Shown here one piece after another: positions 1 through 9,491 of a stretch of 64,000 nt of DNA. Position 1 is the stretch's first letter. Each line of letters opens with the position of its first letter. Both the position numbers and the translations under genes were made by a program. This stretch comes from Paenibacillus ginsengarvi. GTDB lineage: Bacteria; Bacillota; Bacilli; Paenibacillales; NBRC-103111. The stretch lies in the NCBI RefSeq assembly GCF_003626695.1, contig NZ_RBAH01000002.1:310001-374000 (forward strand), read 5' to 3'. The notes under the pieces were generated by a model. The model saw only the letters and a list, made by a program, of their open reading frames with translations. It was not told the origin of the DNA and did no database searches.

Positions 1-43
1 CAACATGATTGTGTGTGCAGCTTTAAATATCGTAGAATAAGAT

Positions 44-667
44 ATGACTAAAAAAACATCACTTCTTTTGACGACTATTCTGTTTCTTCCATTTTTGGGA
101 GCTAATCTATGGTTTTGTGCGCGCTTTGGGCGCTTCTTGCTCAGGCTTATGTTCGGAGATGCTGCTTTTGATAGTATCTGGCCGTCGGTGGCTCTCTTTT
201 TATTGATCAATCTGGTATTTGTGGCTACAATTTACCAGCTTTGCCGTGGACGCTTGTACAAATGGTGTGTTTGTTTGGAAGGCATCGTGTATGCACTAAG
301 CAGCTTGATTTTTATTCTATTCAAGACTTACGGAGCTGGCATTGCCAGGGTTAATCTGCAGTGGCAGGCGATCTTCTGGAATTCTAATGCAGAAACTTTG
401 GCCAATATCCTGATTTTTATTCCTATCGGCTGGATGTTTTATGTGCTGCTGCGAGGGTTCTGGCGGACCCTGTTCGCGGGATTGGCTTTGGTCCTGCTGA
501 TTGAGCTCTCTCAATATGTTTTTCGTCTAGGTGTTACGGATGTTGTGGATGTGATGACCAATATGACGGGGATTTTGGCAGGTTTTCTGATCTTTGCCCT
601 AATCCGGCTTTTTGGCGTCAAGCTTTATGACAGAGGGAGTTATTGGGCATTTAGACAGCAAGGCTAG
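44..667 (+). CDS. VanZ-like membrane protein
   Basis: This 207-aa protein is almost entirely hydrophobic. It has about five membrane segments, at roughly residues 5-30, 45-65, 80-98, 115-140 and 165-190. The layout and the middle segment (NILIFIPIGWMFYVLL followed by an E-L-S-Q motif near residue 155) match the VanZ family, whose members include the teicoplanin-resistance accessory protein; most chromosomal copies have no defined role. No van resistance genes are adjacent, so a glycopeptide-resistance role is not supported here. The ribosome binding site before the ATG is weak and the sequence begins only 43 bases upstream, so the promoter and any operon partner cannot be judged. Confidence 0.75.
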   Translation: MTKKTSLLLTTILFLPFLGANLWFCARFGRFLLRLMFGDAAFDSIWPSVALFLLINLVFVATIYQLCRGRLYKWCVCLEGIVYALSSLIFILFKTYGAGIARVNLQWQAIFWNSNAETLANILIFIPIGWMFYVLLRGFWRTLFAGLALVLLIELSQYVFRLGVTDVVDVMTNMTGILAGFLIFALIRLFGVKLYDRGSYWAFRQQG

Positions 668-1059
668 CAGAGGCGAAGGCGGACGGGGAGGCGGCTCTTT
701 CGCTTCAGACGGGAAGCCCCGACCGAGCAAAAGAGTCCATCCTGCCAGTCTGGATGCCTGGTGAACCGCTCGAATGGCTTTCCGCCGGGGAAATTGCACG
801 GTTTGATTGGGATTGTAGAAATAGCGGGATGGAGCAGCTTCACCTTGGGGTGGGCTGCTTTTTTTTGAAACTTATTCTCGATTCGTAATGCAGCGATATG
901 TTGAAGTAATTCGTCGACACTTTCCCTGCTCCGGTTGTGATATGGTTGGGGTATCCGTTACGTAAGGAACGCACCGGACAAGTCAAAGGAAGAGGGGGTC
1001 GTGCATTGCGAAATAAGGAATCGGCAAGGGGGAAAGGAGAAGCCGGCCAAGGGGAGCCG
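668..1059. other. Intergenic region with terminator
   Basis: About 390 bases lie between the VanZ-like gene and the heparinase-like gene. The only clear element is the intrinsic terminator at 833-867. One frame across 735-850 reads as plausible protein without a credible start, and could be a decayed gene end, but I recognise no family. I see no convincing promoter. Confidence 0.4.
833..867 (+). terminator. Rho-independent terminator
   Basis: AGCAGC at 833-838 pairs with GCTGCT at 854-859 and an inner CACC/GGTG extends the stem. A run of eight T residues ends at about 867. This would close the transcription unit of the VanZ-like gene and insulate the downstream gene. Confidence 0.85.
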
Positions 1060-4000
1060 ATGGCGGTCGTGGTCAGCCAGACCGACCGATGGTCGATCAT
1101 TCCGCGGATCGGCGAGGCTCCCACGATCGACGGAAATCTGGACGAGGCGGTATGGAGCCAGGCTTCCAGAATGAGCGGTTTTCGGGCGATTTATGTCAAT
1201 GAGCCCGTAAGCCAGGACGCGGACACAGAGGTTCGGTTTGCTTGCGATGACAGTTGTCTATACATCGGCATCGCCGGAATGGGAACCATCGGAGCACACG
1301 CGGCGGCAGATAGGATCGATATCCTCTTTTCCGCTCCACAGCGGCCCGACCGATTTTTCCATATTCCGTTGGACATTGCGAAGGGGACGCGCGAGATGAG
1401 TACGGCGTACGGACACGGTGTTAAGATTTTAGAGCGACCGGAGCACGTCCGTTCCGCTTTACGAAGCGGAAACGAAGGCTGGTCTTTGGAGGTTGCGGTT
1501 CCCGTCGCCTCCGTCATGGAGCGGGAGCCGCTGCCGGGCGACGAATGGCGAATCAGCGTCATCCGCTGCTGCGGCATAGGGTCTCAGCAACCTCTCAGCT
1601 CGCTCGTTCCCGTCCGGCAGTCCACGATTATCGATCTGGGCCTGCCGGCATCCGGCTACAACGTGAGGATCGATGTGCTGCCGGAAGGCCGAATGGGCCG
1701 TCTGTACTGGCAGCGGCTTCCCGGGAATGACGAATCGGCCCGGCCCAAGCCGTGGTTGCCGGCCAAGGCGGAACTGACTTACGAGGGCTATACCGCCAAA
1801 AAACTGCATCTGGATGTAGAGGAGCTTGGCGGCTGCGACCTAACTTCTGCCGATTTGACGTGGAGAACGCCTTCCGACGAGCGGATCGCCATCCCGGAGT
1901 TCGAGCTGGATGCCGCCGCCGGTATCCTCGCTTTCCGCCACCCGAAGCCGCTCGAGACCGGCTTGTACGAGTTTCAACTCAACGTAACGGACCGGAAAAA
2001 CCGGCAGCGCCTTCTGATGCTATCCTTCGACAGCCAGGCGCTCATCGAGGCCGGGGAAAGCTTGTACGTCCCGCCTCAGGCAGCCGGTGTGCGGATCGTG
2101 GGGAAGGAGGCGCCTTCGGAGGAGGTCATCCGACTGCTGGAGCTGATCCCGCCGCAACCCGGTTTTATTTTCGGAGGAGACCCGGAGTGTCCGGAGCTGT
2201 ATGCCGGAGACAGGCTGTTCCGGTGGGACCCCGGCGATCCGTTTGCGCTCGTTTCGGCTCGTACGGGAACAAGGCATCCGAACGACAGGTTCCCGGAGCG
2301 TGAAGCTTTTGTCGTTCATAACCGGAAGGGAGAAGAGGTGCGTGTTCCGTATTACGAGGACGCCGACGGCAGGCGGTACTCGATGACCGGACGGCTCTGG
2401 TACGAGCAGAAAATATATGCTTTGAAGCAGACAAGCCTGCTGGCCAAGCATGACCCGCTGGGAGCCGCAAGATTGTTGAACCGGTGGGCCGACGCCTACT
2501 CGGGCTGGGTCCCGACCAACGATTATCCGTGGGGCTGTTATCCGACAGAAGGGCATGCAGGTCCGCCTTATCATTATTGGGGCGGCGTATGGTCCCGCTG
2601 GTCCACCTCCGATCTTGGAGAGCTGCGGCATTTGGCGGAGGCGTACGCGGAGGTGAAACGGACGAATGCGTTCGAGGTACTAAGCGGGGAGATCGGGACC
2701 GATGTGGAGCGTAAGATTGTGGAAGACATGTTCGGGCCGTCGTACGCGTTTTTCGACAGCTTCTCGAACGGAAACCATAACAACGACTACCACAACTGGC
2801 TCGGACTGATCGCGCTAAGCCGGGCAACCGGACACCCGCGATACATGCATCAGGCATTGGAACGCATACGGTTGTTTATCGCCGGCCGCTTTTTGTTCGA
2901 CGGCTTCTTCGGCGAGGTGTGTGTCTCGTATCACCTCCAGTCGATTGGAGGTCTTCAGGTCGCGATCGAAGCGGCAAAAGGGTGGACCGATCCGGACGGC
3001 TACATCTCGCCTCGCTGCGGCCAAAGAGCGGACGATCTCGACCTGGAGCGCGATTATCTGGCGCTGGAGGCTTTCAAACGCGTTATCCGCGGCGTCACGT
3101 ATCCGAACGGACATTATTTTCCGATTCAGGACACGTGGGCTTTCAGCAAATCGAGATCGCCGGACCCGGCCGGCGAATCATTGTTTCTACCCGCGGCAGG
3201 CATCGCCAGACTGACGCTTGGCACGGGAGAACGACAAATGCAGCTGTATATGAGCGGCGTGCCGAAATACGGCCACGACCATCTCGATCCGCTCAATCTG
3301 GCGCTGTTCGCCTGCGGGCAGGAGATTTTGCCGGATATCGGCTATACGCATACACTGTACCGGCAATGGACGAGATCGACGATGTGCCACAATACGGTTG
3401 TCGTGGACGGCAAAGATATGGACCGGAACAGCGGCGTCGACGGAGGTAGCTTGCGCTTGTTCGCATCGGCTGGCGCGGACGTGCAAGTGATGCGGATGAG
3501 TCAGGAGAACGCCTATCCGGGTCTGCGGGAGTACGGCAGAGAGGCGTGGCTGATCGGCTTCGGCGGCGATGCCTGCGGCACTGGCGGAACGGATGACAGA
3601 TCGGGTTACGTGGTCGATCTGTTCCGGGTACAAGGAGGCAACCGCCACGAATACACGCTGAATGGGGACGCCAACCGGGACAGCGCCATGGAAACGAATG
3701 TGCCGCTAAGCCCGTACGGGCCTTATCTGCTTCCGCCGGGAACGAAAGTAACGCCGCCGACCGGCGAACTGGAGCAAGGGGATGCCGATGGTTTATATTA
3801 CGGATATATGTACGTGCAAGATGTACAACGTGCGGAAACGGGGAGAGGCGGCTATGAAGTGACGCTGAAAACGTCGGGAGAAGGGAGGCTGAAGGTGTTC
3901 GGATTGGACGGACATGGACATGACGGCTCGGGTGACTCCGGTGTAAAAAGCGAGCTGTTTCTCGGCAAAGCTCCGTCGCTGCGGGCCACCCGTCTGCACG

Positions 4001-4704
4001 ACAAGTCGATGGATAACAACGTCGAGGCGGTCCGCTATTGGATGCCCAAGCTAATCGTCCGCAAAGAAGGCGCCGATCTGAACAGCCGGTTCGTTCATGT
4101 GATGGAGCCGTTTTCCGACAGCCGTGATCCGCGTACTCGGCGAACCGAGCTGCTTCGACCTGAGCAGTCGGGGAATGGCGCTGTCGCGTTGGCCGTCTCT
4201 TATGACAGCACGACGGATATCATACTCAGTTCTGGCTCGGCCGGTCCAAGCGAACCTCTGGTCGTAGGCGATATGAGCTTGACGGGCGGCCTCGGCTTCA
4301 TCCGGATCGAGAATGGCGAGGTAGCGCAAATGGTACTCATCGGCGGCACCTTGCTGCGCAAGGGCGAACTCGCGATCCGTGGCGACGGGTGGGCGGAAGG
4401 AGTTGTCGATAGCGTGCTGCGTAAGGCTGATGGCGATTCGGTCGACGCTTTTGTCACAAGTATGGCCGTTCCCTATGATACGGCTGGGAGTTGCGTTATC
4501 GTGACCTATCCCGACGGGAGTATGAACGGGTATCCGCTTCGGGACATAAAGCGCGAAGAAGGGCGGACGCTGCTTCTGATCGACGGCGTAGACCCGGGAT
4601 TTACGATCCGTGAAGACGGTAGCTCGGAAATGAAGTATTATCCGTTCAAGAAATGGTGCGGACCGCTCCGTTTCCGGATCGACAATGTTGTCCGGCTCAG
4701 ATAG
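1060..4704 (+). CDS. CBM9-like / heparinase II-III family protein
   Basis: This is a very large (1214-aa) putative polysaccharide lyase. Residues about 8-190 resemble the CBM9-like fold that caps many glycan enzymes (motif APTIDGNLDEAVW). A central alpha-barrel-like part contains N-H-N-N-D-Y-H-N at 572-579. The heparinase II/III beta-sandwich follows, with the signature G-H-D-H-L-D at 738-743 and C-H-N-T at 776-779. In the family these His, Tyr and Asn residues bind or eliminate uronic acid substrates such as heparin or alginate; the real substrate is unknown. There is no signal peptide, so it probably acts on imported oligosaccharides. The ATG at 1060 is chosen for the AGGGGAG just upstream; a TTG at 1006 with GAGGGGG seven bases upstream is the main alternative. 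It converges on the AraC gene with a 3-base gap. Confidence 0.8.
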   Translation: MAVVVSQTDRWSIIPRIGEAPTIDGNLDEAVWSQASRMSGFRAIYVNEPVSQDADTEVRFACDDSCLYIGIAGMGTIGAHAAADRIDILFSAPQRPDRFFHIPLDIAKGTREMSTAYGHGVKILERPEHVRSALRSGNEGWSLEVAVPVASVMEREPLPGDEWRISVIRCCGIGSQQPLSSLVPVRQSTIIDLGLPASGYNVRIDVLPEGRMGRLYWQRLPGNDESARPKPWLPAKAELTYEGYTAKKLHLDVEELGGCDLTSADLTWRTPSDERIAIPEFELDAAAGILAFRHPKPLETGLYEFQLNVTDRKNRQRLLMLSFDSQALIEAGESLYVPPQAAGVRIVGKEAPSEEVIRLLELIPPQPGFIFGGDPECPELYAGDRLFRWDPGDPFALVSARTGTRHPNDRFPEREAFVVHNRKGEEVRVPYYEDADGRRYSMTGRLWYEQKIYALKQTSLLAKHDPLGAARLLNRWADAYSGWVPTNDYPWGCYPTEGHAGPPYHYWGGVWSRWSTSDLGELRHLAEAYAEVKRTNAFEVLSGEIGTDVERKIVEDMFGPSYAFFDSFSNGNHNNDYHNWLGLIALSRATGHPRYMHQALERIRLFIAGRFLFDGFFGEVCVSYHLQSIGGLQVAIEAAKGWTDPDGYISPRCGQRADDLDLERDYLALEAFKRVIRGVTYPNGHYFPIQDTWAFSKSRSPDPAGESLFLPAAGIARLTLGTGERQMQLYMSGVPKYGHDHLDPLNLALFACGQEILPDIGYTHTLYRQWTRSTMCHNTVVVDGKDMDRNSGVDGGSLRLFASAGADVQVMRMSQENAYPGLREYGREAWLIGFGGDACGTGGTDDRSGYVVDLFRVQGGNRHEYTLNGDANRDSAMETNVPLSPYGPYLLPPGTKVTPPTGELEQGDADGLYYGYMYVQDVQRAETGRGGYEVTLKTSGEGRLKVFGLDGHGHDGSGDSGVKSELFLGKAPSLRATRLHDKSMDNNVEAVRYWMPKLIVRKEGADLNSRFVHVMEPFSDSRDPRTRRTELLRPEQSGNGAVALAVSYDSTTDIILSSGSAGPSEPLVVGDMSLTGGLGFIRIENGEVAQMVLIGGTLLRKGELAIRGDGWAEGVVDSVLRKADGDSVDAFVTSMAVPYDTAGSCVIVTYPDGSMNGYPLRDIKREEGRTLLLIDGVDPGFTIREDGSSEMKYYPFKKWCGPLRFRIDNVVRLR

Positions 4705-4707
4705 GGC

Positions 4708-5568
4708 TTAAGTTCGCAGCGGCGGCTGCGAGCGGAATTGACCGGGCGTCATCCCCATATGCTTTTTGAACACTTGGCAAAAATACGAGGAGTTCGGATA
4801 ACCCGATCGTTCTCCGACCTCCTGAACGGATAAGGAGGTCGTCTGCAGCAGCATCGACGCTTGCTTCATGCGGCGGATCGTCAAGAAATCGGTAATGGTC
4901 TTGCCCGTCGTTTTCTGAAACAAGTAGGAAACGTGATTGGGCGACATATGAGCAACGCGCGCGAGCGACTCCAGCTGGAATTCCTCCGGGTAAAACTCGT
5001 CGATCCATTTCAGGATGCGCACAACGAACGGATCGGTCGTCGGCTGCTGCACGTCGGCTTGACTGTAAGACTGCCAGATGGGCTGGATATACTGGAATAA
5101 CGATAGGAGAAAAAGCGCGTTCCGCTCCAGATCGTCGCTGACGGGGCGCGACCGGAAGCGGCGATCGAAGTCCCGGACCCAGTAATCCATCCGCTCGGGA
5201 GCCGGCAGCTGCTGGATTTGCAGAACGGAATCGGAGTGAAGCAGGTAATCGTGAAATTTGTATAGGGATGGGAACGGTTTCAAAAATTCCGCGAAGTAGC
5301 TCGGACTGTATTTGAACAGCGACCGGATATAAGGCTGCTCCGGGCCCACCTCCATCTGCTGGTAGTGCGGCTGAAACGGCCGGAAAAAGAGCAGGGAGCC
5401 GGACTTCACTTCGTACAGATGCTGCTCGACGATCACTTGCCCTGCGCCTTCGTGAATATAAAAGATTTCGGCGCCGGGATGAAAATGGAACACTTCTTTA
5501 TAGGGGGCGGCCCGATCCACGACAAGTTGAAGCTCGATCGGACGTTTCAGCGTATCTGCAAACAGCAT
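4708..5568 (-). CDS. AraC family transcriptional regulator
   Basis: This 286-aa regulator has an N-terminal cupin sugar-sensing domain (FHFHPGAEIFYIHEG near residue 28) and two C-terminal helix-turn-helix motifs (ESLARVAHMSPNHVSYLF and VQEVGERSGYPNSSYFCQVF). It is predicted to bind DNA and respond to a small carbohydrate. The start at 5568 is preferred over longer in-frame options because an AAGGCAGG-like ribosome site precedes it and because the TATAAT of a strong promoter overlaps the upstream in-frame ATG at 5610. It is divergent from the SBP gene at 5899, the usual AraC/SBP pairing, and probably controls the 5.9-15 kb genes. Its 3-prime end abuts the convergent heparinase-like gene. Confidence 0.85.
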   Translation of the reverse strand: MLFADTLKRPIELQLVVDRAAPYKEVFHFHPGAEIFYIHEGAGQVIVEQHLYEVKSGSLLFFRPFQPHYQQMEVGPEQPYIRSLFKYSPSYFAEFLKPFPSLYKFHDYLLHSDSVLQIQQLPAPERMDYWVRDFDRRFRSRPVSDDLERNALFLLSLFQYIQPIWQSYSQADVQQPTTDPFVVRILKWIDEFYPEEFQLESLARVAHMSPNHVSYLFQKTTGKTITDFLTIRRMKQASMLLQTTSLSVQEVGERSGYPNSSYFCQVFKKHMGMTPGQFRSQPPLRT

Positions 5569-5608
5569 CGTTTTTCGCCTGCCTTCGTACAGTTCGTAAT
5601 TGAACAAC

Positions 5609-5639
5609 ATTATAACAAATGGGATCGAGGTTTGGTCAA
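5609..5639 (-). promoter_or_regulatory. Promoter of the AraC gene
   Basis: Reading the minus strand, TTGACC (5634-5639) precedes an extended -10 TGTTATAAT (5609-5617) with a 19-base spacer. The spacer is long, but the extended -10 compensates. It places the transcription start just inside the upstream in-frame ATG at 5610, which supports translation from 5568. Confidence 0.7.
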
Positions 5640-5642
5640 GGG

Positions 5643-5679
5643 GGAGGCTGCCGTCTGGCGACGGCAGTCTCCTCTTTTT
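5643..5679 (+). terminator. Rho-independent terminator (plus strand)
   Basis: GGAGGCTGCCGTC (5643-5655) pairs with GACGGCAGTCTCC (5660-5672) around a TGGC loop, followed by TCTTTTTC. The U-tract is on the plus strand only. It lies between the AraC promoter and the SBP gene, so it either stops read-through from the heparinase-like gene after crossing the whole AraC gene antisense, or attenuates the SBP leader. Confidence 0.85.
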
Positions 5680-5898
5680 CGTAGTTCCCTCTGCACGTTC
5701 CAATGGAATCGTAATAGAACAACATAGATTCGTGTCTGAACCAAACCGAGCCGTCGCCAAACGTGATACGCTTGAAGCGTCGAATTTGCGGTCGCTTTAG
5801 TAGGCGGCATAACCCAAGCGAGCTGCTGCAATGCGGGAACCGCTGCCGGCCGTCAGGCACCGCAAGATATTCGAATAGGAACCAAAGGGGGATCAGAT

Positions 5899-7224
5899 GT
5901 GGCCAAAAAAACGATGCAATGGAGCTTGGCCTCTATCATGCTGGGAACCGTCCTGACGGCTTGCTCGGGCGGGCAGACAGGTGACGGCGCAAGCGAAGGG
6001 AAAGCGGCCGGGGAGCAGACGACCGAGAAGAAAGAGCCGGTCGAGCTAGTCTTCTATATCACGTCGAGCGGGTGGTCGGAGGAGCGGTTTATGGAGGAGT
6101 ATGGGAACGCTATCGTCGCGAAGTATCCCCATATGAAGCTGAAGTTTATCCCTTCCGGCAAAGGAACGCTGATTCCGGAACTGCTCGCCGGCGGCACGAC
6201 GATCGATGTGGTAATTTCGTCCATCGGAGTCACTCAATCGCAAATATTGGACAATAATTTGCAGTATGATCTGACCAGCTTGATCCAGGCGCACAAGCTG
6301 GATCTAAACCGGTTCGAACCGACGACGCTCGAGCTGATCAAGCTGTTTTCAAACGGCGGGATCTACGGATTGCCTTTGAACAATACAGTCGGCCTGCTGA
6401 CGTACAACAAAGACTTGTTCGACAAGTTCGGCGTACCGTATCCGAAGGACGGCATGACCTGGGATGAAACGTACGAGCTGGCTAAGCGGATGACCCGCGT
6501 CGAGAACGGCGTTCAATACCGGGGCTTCATCTCCTCCGTCTCCCATTTGTCGCAAATCAATCAGCTCTCCGTCCCTTACGTCGATCCGAAGACGAACAAA
6601 GCGCAATTCGAGCTCGACAATCGATGGCAGCGCTTTACTACCGATCTGGCCCGGTTTTATCAAATACCCGGCAATGAGGTGGACGCGAAGACGGTCAGCT
6701 TGAACGAGCAGTACAAGGCGTTTACCGAAACGAAGACGGTGGCGATGATGGCGCATATCGGCACGCCGGGAGCGGAATTCCAGGCGAACTGGGACATGGT
6801 GACCATGCCGGAATACAAGGAACGTCCCGGCTACGGTCCTCAGCCGTATCCGACCTATACGTTCGTAACGTCATCGAGTAAGGCTAAGGAGGCCGCTTTC
6901 GAGGCCGCCGCTTTCCTGGCGTCGGAGTCGTTTCAGAGGACATTGTCGAAGAGAGGGCTCATGCCGGTGCTGACAGACAAGGCCATTAAGGACGTGTACG
7001 GACAGGAGACGGATTATTTGAAAGGCAAAAATCTGATGGCCCGCTTTCCGAAGCAGCTTGCTTCTCCGATGCCGGTTACGCCTTACGACGCGATTGCCAA
7101 ATCGAAATGGTCGGCGCAAATGGACTTGCTGATACAAGGGCAAATCGATGTGAACACGGCGCTGCGGGTAGCGGCGGAAGAGACGAATAAAGCGATAGAA
7201 GCCGAGAAAGCGAAGAAAAAGTAA
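5899..7224 (+). CDS. Extracellular solute-binding lipoprotein (family 1)
   Basis: This 441-aa ABC-type sugar-binding lipoprotein has a signal peptide ending in the lipobox L-T-A-C, with the lipidated cysteine at residue 22, followed by a Gly/Ser/Lys linker. The mature part has family-1 SBP features: ELVFYITSSGWSEERF, GGIYGLPLNNTVGLLTYNK and the FGVPYPKDGMTWDETYEL block that recurs in the SBPs at 49.7 and 57.6 kb. It starts with GTG after AAAGGGGG. It is first in a same-strand gene run and divergent from an AraC regulator. No permease or ATPase gene accompanies it here, so it must share transport partners encoded elsewhere or serve as a surface receptor. The ligand is unknown. Confidence 0.9.
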   Translation: MAKKTMQWSLASIMLGTVLTACSGGQTGDGASEGKAAGEQTTEKKEPVELVFYITSSGWSEERFMEEYGNAIVAKYPHMKLKFIPSGKGTLIPELLAGGTTIDVVISSIGVTQSQILDNNLQYDLTSLIQAHKLDLNRFEPTTLELIKLFSNGGIYGLPLNNTVGLLTYNKDLFDKFGVPYPKDGMTWDETYELAKRMTRVENGVQYRGFISSVSHLSQINQLSVPYVDPKTNKAQFELDNRWQRFTTDLARFYQIPGNEVDAKTVSLNEQYKAFTETKTVAMMAHIGTPGAEFQANWDMVTMPEYKERPGYGPQPYPTYTFVTSSSKAKEAAFEAAAFLASESFQRTLSKRGLMPVLTDKAIKDVYGQETDYLKGKNLMARFPKQLASPMPVTPYDAIAKSKWSAQMDLLIQGQIDVNTALRVAAEETNKAIEAEKAKKK

Positions 7225-7313
7225 AGCGTCCGCAGCCGTCCTTGCGGCGGTGAGATCAGCTTCCGAAAAAGAGAATCGCGAAAAGGGCAGCGACAGGTGG
7301 AGGGAACCGACTG

Positions 7314-9443
7314 ATGAATGAAACGCGGCAAAATCACGAAATGTTCATTTGGACTCCGTTAATCGGCTTTGACAAGGAGCAGGAGGACAGAGGGGTGGCC
7401 GACTACTACGCCAATATCGGATTCCGGCCGGACGGGATCTCCTTGTTCCTGTTCAGTCCCGATATCGTCCATCAGCATGAGGACGGCATGGAGCGGGAAC
7501 GGGTACTTCCCCCGGACAACTGCAACTACTACGGCAATGTCCGCAACGAAATACGGGATATCCAGCAATGGACCAATTTCGAGCTGAGGGAGCTTGTGGC
7601 GGGGCTTGAGGACCGAGGGGCCGCGACGTACATGGGCCTTATGGGTGTATATGTCGATAAAGATCCCAGCCATCCGAGCCATTACAATACGGGACACCGC
7701 GAGTGGCTTGCCGATCATAAGGAGCTAATGGGAATATGGACGGTCGGCCATGCAAGTCTGCATGTGCTGAAGCGGTTCAAGGACGGCACGTATTACGAGG
7801 ACTTTTTTCTCGCCAAAGTACGCCGGGCGCTTAACGATTACGGCTTCTCGGGCTTGCATGTGGCCGACAACTTCTGTCCGCCCGGCTCCGCCGGCTCGGC
7901 GAAAAACGGCGACTATTCCGACGATATGATCGACCAGTTTACGACGCATACCGGCATCAAGCTTCCGGCCGAAATCAGCTATTCCGTCGACGACCGGGAC
8001 CTGGAGGGCATTCAAAGACGCGGGACGTACATTTGGAACCGGTACAAGCGGGAATGGCTGTCGTTTTTGACATGGCGCTGGGCGGCGTTTTGGGAGAAAG
8101 TATGCCGGGGTCTGCACGAGGACGGCAAAAAGGTGATCGTCAACAACGCTTGGTGCAGCGAGCCGTTCGAGGCGATATACCGGTACGGGATCGATTACAA
8201 GAAGCTGTATGAGGCCGGGGTCGATTATATCGCCGCCGAATCGGTGGCTACGAGTGTGCATATGGCCAGGGAACTGGGACCGTACCGGATGTACAACTAT
8301 ATGACGATGCCGACCCTGATGAAGGCATATGTTCCCGAAGGCAAGCTCATCTGTTTGAACGGCGTGAAGGATTCCACCGAGGAATGGAGCACCGTAGGCC
8401 ATTTCGCTTCCAATGTGGAGCGGGAAATTTATTCGCTGACTCATTATTTCGTGCATACGCGGGACGGCTTGAAGCGTTCGATGGACGGTTTCCTCGTCTG
8501 TCTGGGAGACGGGCTGACGCGGGACGAGTGGGCGTGGCTGAGAGAACGATGGGATATCGGCTTTGCCGAGCTTCCTCGGACCGTATTGACTCCAACGGTC
8601 ATTTGGTCGGATCGTGCGATGCACGAGCTGCTGCCCGAATATATCGAGACGAAGCGCTGGTCGATGCACAAAACGATTTACGAATTCGCCAAAGCCGGCG
8701 GTCAGATCGGGGCCGTTGCTCGAATCGAAGACTTGGACATCGTGTCCGGTCCGATTTTCATCCCGAACATCGATCTGATGTCCGAGGCGGAGATCGAGCG
8801 CATTTCGGCATACGATCGCGGACCCATCATTTGCACGAGTCCGTCCGATCGCCGGTTCCGTTTGCCCGGAACGCTTGAGCCCGACATTTCCTTCCAGGAC
8901 CCGATCGCGGGCTTCAAGTTGCGCATTTCCGGCTACCGGATGGGTTATCTCGATTATGCCGATATTACGGCGACTCTGGGCGAGGATGACGAAAGTCCCG
9001 ATGTGGAAGGAGATCCGCGTTATGCGGAGGACCCGGGGATATGGCGGCTGGACCTAGTCTACCGCAAAGCGTCGACCGGCTTCGTCCGGGCGTGCGGCAA
9101 GCTGCTGCGAGCGGCTTATGCAAGCGCGGGCGACCTTTCCGCCGATACCCAGCACCCGCTGCTGCCGATGCGGATGAGCGACGGGACGATCCGGCTGCTG
9201 ATCGGCAACGACAACCGGCTTCAATACCGGCTGCCCGTCGTGCGGACGAAGCGTGCCGTCGAGCGGGTTGCGAGCAAAAGCACGTTTCCGGCGCTGCCCG
9301 TCAAGCTGGTTGATCGGGAGGGACACACGATCGTGCCGCGATCGGACCGCTCGCACGAATCGATTGTGAGCGGAGGCTTTATCGCCAAAATCCCTCCGGG
9401 CGGGATGACGATCTTCGATGTAGCGCTGGCGGAGGAGGAATGA
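7314..9443 (+). CDS. Uncharacterised TIM-barrel-like putative glycoside hydrolase
   Basis: I cannot assign this 709-aa protein to a named family. It has no signal peptide. The sequence alternates predicted strands and helices as in a beta/alpha-barrel. It carries acidic residues at strand-end-like positions (GLHVADNFCPPG near 180, KVIVNNAWCSEPF near 275, VDYIAAES near 305), as in retaining glycosidases. A Rossmann-like or beta-sandwich C-terminal part follows (FIPNIDLMSEAEIERI near 480), reminiscent of GH42-type accessory domains. It lies 89 bases after an SBP gene with a GGAGGG ribosome site and precedes lactonase- and isomerase-like genes, so action on an imported glycan fragment is the most economical guess. 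Confidence 0.6.
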   Translation: MNETRQNHEMFIWTPLIGFDKEQEDRGVADYYANIGFRPDGISLFLFSPDIVHQHEDGMERERVLPPDNCNYYGNVRNEIRDIQQWTNFELRELVAGLEDRGAATYMGLMGVYVDKDPSHPSHYNTGHREWLADHKELMGIWTVGHASLHVLKRFKDGTYYEDFFLAKVRRALNDYGFSGLHVADNFCPPGSAGSAKNGDYSDDMIDQFTTHTGIKLPAEISYSVDDRDLEGIQRRGTYIWNRYKREWLSFLTWRWAAFWEKVCRGLHEDGKKVIVNNAWCSEPFEAIYRYGIDYKKLYEAGVDYIAAESVATSVHMARELGPYRMYNYMTMPTLMKAYVPEGKLICLNGVKDSTEEWSTVGHFASNVEREIYSLTHYFVHTRDGLKRSMDGFLVCLGDGLTRDEWAWLRERWDIGFAELPRTVLTPTVIWSDRAMHELLPEYIETKRWSMHKTIYEFAKAGGQIGAVARIEDLDIVSGPIFIPNIDLMSEAEIERISAYDRGPIICTSPSDRRFRLPGTLEPDISFQDPIAGFKLRISGYRMGYLDYADITATLGEDDESPDVEGDPRYAEDPGIWRLDLVYRKASTGFVRACGKLLRAAYASAGDLSADTQHPLLPMRMSDGTIRLLIGNDNRLQYRLPVVRTKRAVERVASKSTFPALPVKLVDREGHTIVPRSDRSHESIVSGGFIAKIPPGGMTIFDVALAEEE

Positions 9444-9491
9444 GGCCGGCGTCTGCGATCAAGGAAAGAAAGAAACCAGGAGGCAATCCAG

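Noticed and set aside
668..832. Possible gene remnant before the first terminator
   Set aside because: One frame reads as protein but there is no start, length or family support.
7725..8669. Long minus-strand open frame (314 codons) opposite the 709-aa gene
   Set aside because: It is a GC-rich mirror frame with Arg/His/Pro-rich translation, no ribosome site and no family resemblance.
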